Assembly (NCBI GenBank): GCA_937925635.1
Contig: CALALX010000126.1
Coordinates: 1-37,972, forward strand
Reading direction: 5' to 3'
From: an uncultured Caulobacter sp.
GTDB lineage: Bacteria; Pseudomonadota; Alphaproteobacteria; Caulobacterales; Caulobacteraceae
Length of the DNA: 37,972 nt
Every line of letters starts with the position of its first letter. Position 1 is the stretch's first letter. Positions 30,978 through 37,972 of the stretch are shown in pieces. The notes beneath the pieces are model-generated. The model did not search any database, had not been told where the DNA came from, and worked only from the letters and a program-made list of their open reading frames with translations. Made by a program: the position numbers and the translations under genes.

Positions 30978-32161
30978 CAGAGGGCGTCCAGCGCCCGGCC
31001 GACGTCGCGCGACAGGTCCTTGAGGTCCTCCAGACCCACGGACATGCGCACGAAGCCCTCGGTCAGCCCGATCTCCAGCCGCTTCGCCTCGGGCATGGCC
31101 CGGTGGGTGGTGGTCGACGGGTGGGTGGCCATCGACTTGGCGTCGCCCAGGTTGTTGGAGATGTCGACGATCTCCAGCGCGTCGAGGAAGCGCCAGGCCG
31201 CCTCGCGCGAGCCGAGGTCGAAGGCCAGCAGGTTGGAGAAGCCGCTCATCTGCGCGCGCGCCACCGCGGCCTGGGGATGGTCGGCGCGGCCCGGATAGCG
31301 CACGCCCAGCACCTTGGCATGGTCGGCGATCTGGTCGGCGAGGGCGGCGGCCGTCTCGGTCTGGCGGCGCACCCGCAGGTCCAGCGTCTCCAGCCCCTTG
31401 AGCAGCACCCAGGCGTTGAACGGCGAGATCGCCGGGCCGGTGTGGCGGATGATGTCGCGGTAGGCGTCCTCGAGCAGTTGCTTGTCGCCCAGGATGGCCC
31501 CGCCCAGCACCCGGCCCTGGCCGTCGATATGCTTGGTCGCCGAATAGACGACGACATCGGCGCCCAGCCGCAGCGGCTGCTGGAAGATCGGGGTGGCGAA
31601 GACGTTGTCGACGACCACCTTGGCGCCGGCCGCGTGCGCGATCTTGGCCACCGCCGCGATGTCGGTGATCTCCAGCAGCGGGTTGGCCGGGCTCTCCAGC
31701 AGCACCGCCGCGGTGTTGGGCCGCATCGCCGCCCGCCAGGCGTCCAGGTCCGTGGCGTCGACGAAGGTCGTCTCCACCCCGAAGCGCGGCAGCAGGGTCG
31801 AGACGATCCAGTTGCAGGAGCCGAACAGCGCCCGGCCGGCCACCAGATGGTCGCCCGCCTTCAACAGGCCGGTCAGCGCCACATGCACCGCCGCCATGCC
31901 GCTGGCCAGGGCGCGGCAATACTCGGCCCCCTCCAGCAGGGCCAGCCGCTCCTCGAACATCTGGGTCGTGGGGTTGGCGTAGCGCGAATAGACGAAGCCC
32001 GGGTCCTCGCCCGAGAAGCGGCGATCGGCGGCGCCGGCGCTCTCGTAGGCGAAGCTTTGGGTCAGATAGAGGGCCTCGGCCGTCTCGCCGTGGTTGCTGC
32101 GCATCAGCCCGCCGCGGATCAGGCGGGTCGCGGGTTCCCAGCGGTTCGGATCTTCGGCCAT
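30977..32161 (-). CDS. metZ: O-succinylhomoserine sulfhydrylase
   Basis: 394 residues of the Cys/Met-metabolism PLP family. It makes homocysteine from O-succinylhomoserine and sulfide in methionine synthesis. The PLP lysine lies in YSATKHIDGQGRVLGG. Other signatures are SRYANPTTQMFEERLALLEGAE, ASGMAAVHVAL and STTTHRAMP near the C-terminus. ATG at 32161 matches the family start (MAEDPNRWEPAT); the frame runs open to 32506 but upstream residues look non-coding. No strong Shine-Dalgarno is visible. Likely promoter at 32195-32223. Confidence 0.94.
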   Translation of the reverse strand: MAEDPNRWEPATRLIRGGLMRSNHGETAEALYLTQSFAYESAGAADRRFSGEDPGFVYSRYANPTTQMFEERLALLEGAEYCRALASGMAAVHVALTGLLKAGDHLVAGRALFGSCNWIVSTLLPRFGVETTFVDATDLDAWRAAMRPNTAAVLLESPANPLLEITDIAAVAKIAHAAGAKVVVDNVFATPIFQQPLRLGADVVVYSATKHIDGQGRVLGGAILGDKQLLEDAYRDIIRHTGPAISPFNAWVLLKGLETLDLRVRRQTETAAALADQIADHAKVLGVRYPGRADHPQAAVARAQMSGFSNLLAFDLGSREAAWRFLDALEIVDISNNLGDAKSMATHPSTTTHRAMPEAKRLEIGLTEGFVRMSVGLEDLKDLSRDVGRALDAL

Positions 32162-32194
32162 GGCTACGGCTTTCGTTGGAGGGAGGACGGCGGC

Positions 32195-32223
32195 ATCAAC
32201 CTGAAACGGGGGCGCCGGGTCAA
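32195..32223 (-). promoter_or_regulatory. Possible metZ promoter
   Basis: Minus strand: TTGACC (32223-32218), 17-nt spacer, GTTGAT (32200-32195), about 34 bp before the metZ start. The -35 is good and the -10 weak. No recognisable SAM riboswitch core was found around it. Confidence 0.35.
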
Positions 32224-32642
32224 GGCGGCACGCCCGGGGAAATGCTGAAAGGGCGGCGAGAGGGGACTGCTTCCGTCGATGCCGGTCGCTGTCCCCGACG
32301 CTTGCGATCCGGCCGACACTCAAGCGGGTGCTGAACCATCGCGCGCGAGGGCAGGGTGTCTCGCTCACCCGCTCGCCGCCCATCGGCGCCGCGCGATACG
32401 GGGACGGATCGGCCCACGACGCCGGCCGAACCGGCCCGCGAGCCGCCGCCCTGGCCGTCATTTCCGCTTGCGGGGCAAGCAATCCCTGGTCCGGATCGTG
32501 GCTCATCCGGAGAGTCTAACCCTGCCCCGGAGCACGGGCATCGATCCGCCGCCGATCCGGCGCGGAAAGGGGCCGATTGGGGCGCGATGTCCCGCTTTGT
32601 CTCGCGAGTATGTGTCCCGGGAGTCTCGCCTTTTTGGGGGCG
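32224..32642. other. Gene-poor region between metZ and the accessory patch
   Basis: 419 bp with several open frames but no believable gene: none has a ribosome binding site plus a recognisable protein. The minus strand is GC-rich with multiple small hairpins, such as GGTGAGCGAGACACC (plus-strand 32362-32376 area). An N-terminal extension of metZ would run through here and is judged not translated. Possible remnant sequence at the boundary of an insertion. Confidence 0.5.
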
Positions 32643-32900
32643 TCAGGCCGCGCGGACTTCCAGTCGTCCGACCTGCTGTTCGAACTCCGCGCAGACCGCA
32701 GCGCGTTCTTCCGGCGGCAGCCAGTTCGACATCTGCGGCGTGACCACCTTCCAGTACGCGAGCTCGCGCGGGGTCAGGGGCATGTCATCGGCGTCGCGAA
32801 GCGACCGCAGCAATACCGCCAAGCGTTCACGGATCGACTCGACCGTCGGCACGGTCGACTCTACGACGACAGGTTGTGTGAACAGCTCAAGCTGGGCCAT
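32643..32900 (-). CDS. Small hypothetical protein divergent from the restriction-modification gene
   Basis: 85 residues, MAQLELFTQPVVVESTVPTV then a charged helical body and QMSNWLPPEERAAVCAEFEQQV. The LELFTQP start and acidic/helical content suggest a small soluble protein. I recognise no family. It is divergent from the methylase-type gene with 97 bp between the starts. No clear Shine-Dalgarno. A role as a partner or control protein of the restriction-modification gene is possible from position only. Confidence 0.6.
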   Translation of the reverse strand: MAQLELFTQPVVVESTVPTVESIRERLAVLLRSLRDADDMPLTPRELAYWKVVTPQMSNWLPPEERAAVCAEFEQQVGRLEVRAA

Positions 32901-32997
32901 GACTGCATAATCAGACGATTCGAACGTCCGTCCAGCCGCCGGGGCGATTGCCAGGGCCTTCCGCGCGGGTGATGGATGCGTTCGGGGGGAACAGTCG

Positions 32998-35900
32998 TTG
33001 AGCACTTTGGACGAAGCGATCTCCGCCTTCGGGGCCTCGGCCAAGGCGACGCTCGACAATCCGGCGATCACGGGTGAGCCGGAAGACCAGCTGCGGACCC
33101 CGCTGGTGGCGCTGGTCAAGGCCATCGCGGGCCTGACGGGGCTGGCCGCGCACAATACCGAGCTGGTCGGCGAGACGAAGCTGTCGGACCTGATGATCCG
33201 GCCCGACTTCGCCGTGACCCGCAAGGGCGCCCTGATCGGCTTTATCGAGGTCAAGGCGCCGGGCAAGGGCGCCGACCCCACCCGATTCAGCGCCAAATCC
33301 CATGACCGCACCCAATGGGAGAAGCTCAAGGCGCTTCCCAACCTGATCTACACGGACGGCAACGCCTTCAGTCTGTGGCGCGACGGCAAACGGATCGGCG
33401 AGATCGTCCGGCTGGACGGCGACGTCGAAACGTCGGGCAAGGTCCTGAAGGCGCCGCCCGAACTGCTGACCCTGTTCGAGACCTTCTACCAGTGGGACCC
33501 GATCCCGCCACGCTCGCCGAGGCAGCTGGCCGAGATCACCGCCCGCCTCTGTCGCCTGCTGCGCGACGAGGTGGTCGAGCAACTGGCCCGCAAGGCGCCC
33601 GATCTGACCAGACTGAAGGACGACTGGCGCAACCTGCTGTTCCCGCACGCCAACGACGCGGAGTTCGCCGACGGCTACGCCCAGGCGGTGACCTTCGGCC
33701 TGCTGATGGCCAAGGCGCGCAAGATTTCGCTGAAGGACGGCATCGACGACGCGGCCAAGGAACTGCGCAAGTCCAACACCCTGATCGGCTCGGCCCTGCG
33801 GCTGCTGACCGAGGAGATGGACGAACAGCACACGCTGGACACCTCGCTCAAGACGCTGACGGCCGTGCTCGACGTGGTCGACTGGGACAAGCTCAGCAAG
33901 GGCGACCCGGAGGCCTGGCTGTACTTCTACGAGCTGTTCCTGCAGCAGTACGACTGCCGGCCTACGCAAGAAGACCGGCTCCTACTACACTCCGCCGGAG
34001 ATCGTCACGGCGATGGTCCGGCTGGTCGACGAGGCGCTGCGGGCGCCGGCCCGCTTCAACCTGCCCCGGGGTCTGGCTTCGTCCGACGTGACGCTGGCCG
34101 ATCCGGCGGTCGGCACCGGGACCTTCCTGCTGGGCGTGCTGCGCAGGATCGCCGAGACGGTCGAGGCGGACGAGGGCGCCGGCTCGGTGCCTGCCGCGAT
34201 CACCGACGCGCTGAACCGGCTGATCGGGTTCGAGCTGCAGTTCGGTCCATTCGCAGTGGCCCAGCTTCGCCTGCTGGCCGAGCTGATCGACCTGGTCACC
34301 ATCGGCAAGGCGGACGAGGCGGACGAGGAGCTGCACAAGGTGCTGGGCGCCACCCTTCGCCTCTACATCACCGACACCCTGGCCGATCCGGACGAGGAGA
34401 CCTCCTGGATTCCCAGCAGCATGACGGGCATCGCCGAATCCCGGCGCGAGGCCAACCGCATCAAGCGGCACGAGGCCATCACCGTGGTGCTGGGCAACCC
34501 GCCCTACAAGGAGAAGGCCAAGGGTCTGGGCGGCTGGGTCGAGGACCGGGGCAAGGCCCTGCGCGCGCCGCTGGACGACTGGCAGCCGCCGGTCAGCTGG
34601 GGTGTGGGCGCCCACGCCAAGCACCTGCGCAACCTCTACATCTACTTCTGGCGCTGGGCGGCGTGGAAGGTGTTCGGCGGCGATCCCTACCGCGGCGGCA
34701 CCGACAAGACTGAACTCGAGGACTGGACCAGGCGCAAGGGCGTCGTCTGCTTCATCACCGTGGCCGGGTTCCTGAACGGCCCGGGCTTCCAGAAGATGCG
34801 CGCCGACCTGCGGCGCGACGCCGACGAAATCTGGGTCATCGACTGCTCGCCCGAGGGTCACCAGCCGCCGCAGGCCAGCCGGGTGTTCGGCGGGGTGCAG
34901 CAGACGGTCTGTATCGTCATGGCCTCGCGCCGCGCCGACGTCGAACACACCACCCCGGCGCGGGTGCGCTTCCGCGCTTTGCCGGAGGGGCCGCGCGAGG
35001 ACAAGTTTAAAGCCATCGCCGGCATCGGGCTTGACGACGACGGCTGGGTCGAGGCGCCGAACGACTGGCGCGCGCCGTTCCTGCCGGCGGGGGCGGCGGA
35101 GTGGGTCGGCTATCCCGCCATGGACGATCTGTTCCTCTACAACGGGTCGGGCGTGATGACCGGGCGGACCTGGGTCATCGCCCCGGACGCCCAGTCACTG
35201 AAGGATCGCTGGGCGCGGCTGGTGAAGGAGACTGATGCGGTCGCGAAGGAGAGGCTGTTTCATCCGCACATGAACGGGGATCGCACGGTCACCAAGGTGG
35301 TCCGGGAAGCGCTTGCAGGGCATCCGCATCCGGCGACTCCGGTGAGCGCCGCCAAAGCGTTGGCGCGCCCCCGATCCGCTACGCCTTCAGGTCGTTCGAC
35401 CGGCAGTGGCTGCTTCCCGACAATCGGTTGATCAACCGGGGAAACCCGGCGCTGTGGGCGGGCGCATCGGAGGTGCAGGTCTATCTGACCGCTCCACACG
35501 ACCGGACTCCGACCGACGGGCCTTCACTGACGATCAGTGGGATCATTCCCGACCTCCACCACTACAATGGCCGAGGCGGCCGCGTCTTCCCCCTCTGGTC
35601 CGACGCCGAGGCCACCCGCCCCAACATCGCCCCGCGCCTGCTCGCCGAGCTGGGCGCCGCCTACGGGCGCGAGGTCACGGCGCCGGAGGTGATGGCCTGG
35701 ATCGCCGCCGTTGCCGCCCACCCCGGCTATATCGCCCGCTTCGGCAAGCATCTGAAACAGCCTGGCCTGCGCATCCCCCTGACCGCCGACGCCGCCCTGT
35801 TCGACGAGGCCGTGGCGGTCGGCCGCGAGGTGATCTGGCTGCACACCTTCGGCGAACGCTTCGCCGATGGCCGCCCTGCCGGCGCCCCGCGTGTGACCGA

Positions 35901-36384
35901 TGGGCCGGAGCCGACCATCCCCGCCGATGGCGTGCTGCCGACCACGCTCGACGCCATGCCGCACGAGTTGGAGTACGACGCCGCCAACCAGCGCCTGAAG
36001 ATCGGAACCGGCCACATCGCCAACGTCTCGCCTGAGGTCTGGGCCTACGAGGTGTCCGGCAAGCGGGTGCTGACCCAGTGGTGGAGCTATCGCCGCAAGG
36101 ATCGCTCCAAGCCGCCGATGGGCGACAAGCGTCTGCCCTCCGAATTGAGCAACATCCAGCCGACCGCCTGGCTGCCGGAATACACCACCGAGCTGCTGGC
36201 CGTGCTGCGCGTGCTGACCCGGCTGGTGGCGCTGGAGCCGAAGCAGCGCGACCTGTTCGACCGCGTCATCGCCGGCCCGCTCATCGACGCCGATGCATTG
36301 CGCGCCACCGGGGCGCTGTCGGATGGGTCGGCGGAGGCGGAGAGCTCGGCGACCGAGGAGGAAGGCGAGACCGAAGAAGAGTGA
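32998..36384 (+). pseudogene. Single-polypeptide restriction-modification enzyme (type IIG/ISP-like), two frameshifts
   Basis: Reconstructed as one gene of about 1128 residues from TTG at 32998 (GGGGGA upstream). N-terminus: a PD-(D/E)xK nuclease with IRPDFAV (Asp70) and FIEVKAPG (Glu84, Lys86). Middle: an N6-adenine methylase with KKTGSYYTPPEIV, motif I ADPAVGTGTFLLGVL and catalytic NPPY in VLGNPPYKEKAKG. C-terminus: a specificity-type region with YAFRSFDRQWLLPDNRLINRGNPALW. No helicase motifs are seen, so type IIG is favoured over true ISP. A +1 shift lies near 33949-33967 (before LRKKTGSYYTP) and a -1 shift at the C5 run near 35369-35373; one added C would restore LARPPIRYAF. The three pieces are about 320, 460 and 335 residues. 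Real decay or assembly error cannot be separated here. Confidence 0.82.
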
Positions 36385-36475
36385 GGTTTTTCCCCCAGGT
36401 TCCCACGTCGGGAACCCGACCCATGTTCCGCGAGTTGGTGCTATGGTTAAGCACCACGCCAACGGGGAGGCCGTC

Positions 36476-36694
36476 ATGCCGCTTGCGCTCGTGTTCCGCG
36501 TATTCGCCGCGATCCTGGGGATTCTGGGGGCGCTCAATGTGCTCATTCTCGTGCTCGCCGATCCGATCGCGCGGTATTCGCCGCTCGAGGTCCATGCCGT
36601 CGGCAACCTGACCGAGGCGCTGATCCTGTTCGGGGTCGGGGCGGGGATCTACCTGCTGGGCCTGGGCGCGGGGGCGCAGAAGCACGGGCACTGA
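36476..36694 (+). CDS. Small two-helix membrane protein
   Basis: 72 residues with two hydrophobic segments (LVFRVFAAILGILGALNVLILVLA and LTEALILFGVGAGIYLLGL split by a short polar loop). ATG at 36476 has GGGGAGG 5-6 nt upstream, a strong signal. No family is recognised. It sits in the accessory patch between the broken restriction-modification gene and dcd; its stop is right at the edge of an inverted-repeat element. Confidence 0.65.
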   Translation: MPLALVFRVFAAILGILGALNVLILVLADPIARYSPLEVHAVGNLTEALILFGVGAGIYLLGLGAGAQKHGH

Positions 36695-36696
36695 GG

Positions 36697-36860
36697 CTTC
36701 CCTCCCTTCCTCCTCGATGGAGGAAGGGTCGGGGATGGTGGTGTGGCCGCGGCGACGCGGGGAGGGCGCGTTTCGGCGCCGGCGCCTTGCCGAGCCCTTC
36801 CTTGAACACAACCGACACACCACCACCCAACCCTCCTCCATCGAGGAGGAGGGCTTTGGC
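36697..36860. repeat. Composite inverted-repeat element upstream of dcd
   Basis: Two small hairpins, CCCTTCCTCC-tcgat-GGAGGAAGGG (36704-36728) and CCCTCCTCC-atcga-GGAGGAGGG (36831-36853), flank a longer inverted pair, TGGTGGTGTG (about 36736-36745) and CACACCACCA (36816-36825). The centre (36760-36795) is GC-rich. Such multi-hairpin units are often dispersed in this group (memory). Probably non-coding; may contribute termination or mRNA stability. Confidence 0.65.
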
Positions 36861-36923
36861 GGGAGAGCTTCCTCCATCCGTCGCTTGCAAATTGACCCAA
36901 GGGCCGTGAGTAATGGCCCGACG

Positions 36924-37943
36924 ATGAATGACGCACATTCCGCGGGGATTCTCCCCTGCCAGGCCATCGAGGATCTGATCGCCCAGGAGGCCATCGGATC
37001 GCTCACGCCCTTCGATCCGGACCAGGTCCAGCCGGCCAGCCTCGACCTGAGGCTGGGGGAGCGCGCCTGGCGCGTGCGGGCGTCCTTCCTGCCGCGCAAC
37101 CGCCGGGTCGCCGAACGGCTGCCCGACGTGGCCATGCACCAGCTCGACCTGAGCAAGGGCGCGGTGCTGGAGCGCGGCTGCGTCTATATCGCCGAGGTGC
37201 AGGAGTGGCTGGCCCTGCCGGCCGGCGTCGCGGCGCGCGGCAATCCCAAGAGCTCGACTGGGCGGGTCGACGTCTTCGTCCGGCTGCTGACCGACTACGG
37301 CGCGGCCTATGACGACGTGGCCGAGGGCTACGCCGGCAAGCTCTATGTCGAGATCGCGCCCCAGACCTTTTCCGTGCTGGTCCGGCCGGGCACCCGCCTG
37401 AACCAGCTGCGCCTCAAGCGCGGGCATCCGGCCATCCTGCAGACCCGCAGCGTCGGCGTCGACCTGTCGACCGGGCTGGTCGGGTTCCGCGGGCGCCGTC
37501 ACGCCGGGGTCGTCGATCTCGATCACGAGGACGGCCACGACCCGCGCGACTACTGGGAGCTGCTGGAGGCGCCGCGCGGCGAGCTGCTGCTGGATCCCAA
37601 CGAGTTCTACATCCTGGTGTCCAAGGACGACATCGAGATCCCGGCCATGGAAGCGGCCGAGATGACGCCGATCGACCCAGCGGTGGGCGAGTTCCGCGTC
37701 CACTACGCGGGCTTCTTCGACCCCGGTTTCGGCACCGACGAGGCGCACGGCAAGGGCTCCAAGGGCGTGCTCGAGGTCCGCAGCCACGAGACCCCGTTCA
37801 TCCTGGAGGATGGCCAGACCGTGGCCCGGCTCGTCTACGAGCCCCTGACCGAGCGGCCGACGCGGCTCTACGGCGAGAGCGGCTCGCACTACCAGCGCCA
37901 GGGCCTGAAGCTCTCCAAGCATTTCCGCATCTGGGGCGAATAG
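36924..37943 (+). CDS. dcd: 2'-deoxycytidine 5'-triphosphate deaminase, double-length form
   Basis: 339 residues, close to twice a normal Dcd (about 190). It contains two dUTPase/Dcd-fold halves. The N-terminal half has QPASLDLRLGERAW, the KSSTGR (RSSxxR-like) active-site motif and LVRPGTRLNQLRL. The C-terminal half has HYAGFFDPGFG, GVLEVRSHETPFILEDGQTV and ARLVYEPL. It converts dCTP to dUTP for thymidylate synthesis. This long form is known from alphaproteobacteria. ATG at 36924 precedes the conserved N-terminal segment; the Shine-Dalgarno is poor. Ends 29 bp before the window edge. Confidence 0.9.
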   Translation: MNDAHSAGILPCQAIEDLIAQEAIGSLTPFDPDQVQPASLDLRLGERAWRVRASFLPRNRRVAERLPDVAMHQLDLSKGAVLERGCVYIAEVQEWLALPAGVAARGNPKSSTGRVDVFVRLLTDYGAAYDDVAEGYAGKLYVEIAPQTFSVLVRPGTRLNQLRLKRGHPAILQTRSVGVDLSTGLVGFRGRRHAGVVDLDHEDGHDPRDYWELLEAPRGELLLDPNEFYILVSKDDIEIPAMEAAEMTPIDPAVGEFRVHYAGFFDPGFGTDEAHGKGSKGVLEVRSHETPFILEDGQTVARLVYEPLTERPTRLYGESGSHYQRQGLKLSKHFRIWGE

Positions 37944-37972
37944 GCCCGGAAGGGCGGGAGGGCAGGGCGGGG

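Noticed and set aside
29217..31298. 693-residue plus-strand open frame opposite DUF2189, apaG and metZ
   Set aside because: Antisense shadow with biased composition; crosses three well-supported genes.
32162..32400. SAM-II or SAM-I riboswitch upstream of metZ
   Set aside because: I looked for the conserved pseudoknot and loop sequences and found neither; only generic GC-rich hairpins.
30978..32506. N-terminally extended MetZ from 32506
   Set aside because: The added 115 residues show no family similarity and span the likely promoter.
33949..33967. Programmed ribosomal frameshift in the restriction-modification gene
   Set aside because: No slippery heptamer or downstream stimulator is evident; two opposite shifts fit decay or sequence error better.
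1..37972. tRNA, rRNA, CRISPR array, transposase or integrase
   Set aside because: None seen. The only repeats are short palindromic elements and the in-gene 33-bp units.

Overview
This window looks like a chromosomal segment of a high-G+C alphaproteobacterium of the Caulobacteraceae (Phenylobacterium/Caulobacter type). The strongest marker is a complete GcrA cell-cycle regulator gene (19538-20056). Its upstream region carries a CtrA-like box, a degenerate DnaA-like box and two CcrM (GANTC) sites. The gene pairs xseA/DUF2093, argD/argF with nearby hslO, and metZ/apaG with nearby dcd also fit this group. The genus is an inference; no rRNA or tRNA gene is present to settle it.

Layout. 1-3.3 kb: the N-terminal part of an RTX calcium-binding protein (runs off the left edge), a small DUF998-like membrane protein, and gpmA. 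3.3-6.5 kb: a 130-bp inverted-repeat element, a stand-alone RibD-type deaminase and two tandem 419-residue pentapeptide-repeat paralogues. 6.5-9.9 kb (minus strand): a three-PAS hybrid histidine kinase overlapping a receiver protein, then a small heat-shock protein with a terminator and a candidate ROSE-type RNA thermometer. 10-12.6 kb: an unusual run of three exported proteins, two of them methyltransferase-like and all with twin-arginine N-termini. 12.7-16.3 kb: an SCP2 protein, an alpha/beta hydrolase, a HisN-like phosphatase preceded by a hairpin that includes its ribosome binding site, an XRE regulator with a palindromic candidate operator, and an LpxL-type acyltransferase. 16.3-20.1 kb (minus): a receiver protein, an M23 peptidase that seems to begin at CTG inside the DUF2093 stop, DUF2093, xseA, a palindromic repeat and gcrA.

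20.3-28.7 kb: an ABC-2 permease without its ATPase, three small proteins, argD-argF, DUF2164, an 11-residue-repeat coiled-coil protein, an M1 aminopeptidase and hslO (Hsp33). 28.8-32.2 kb (minus): a winged-helix regulator, a small unknown ORF, a DUF2189 membrane protein, apaG and metZ. 32.2-36.9 kb looks like an accessory patch between metZ and dcd. It holds a single-polypeptide restriction-modification gene (nuclease, N6-adenine methylase, specificity region) broken by two frameshifts, a small divergent unknown gene, a small membrane protein and a second inverted-repeat element. The window ends with a double-length dcd.

Housekeeping genes dominate. The points most worth following up are the triplet of exported methyltransferase-like proteins, the gcrA control region, the candidate thermosensor and ribosome-binding-site hairpin, the CTG-start peptidase and the decayed restriction-modification gene.
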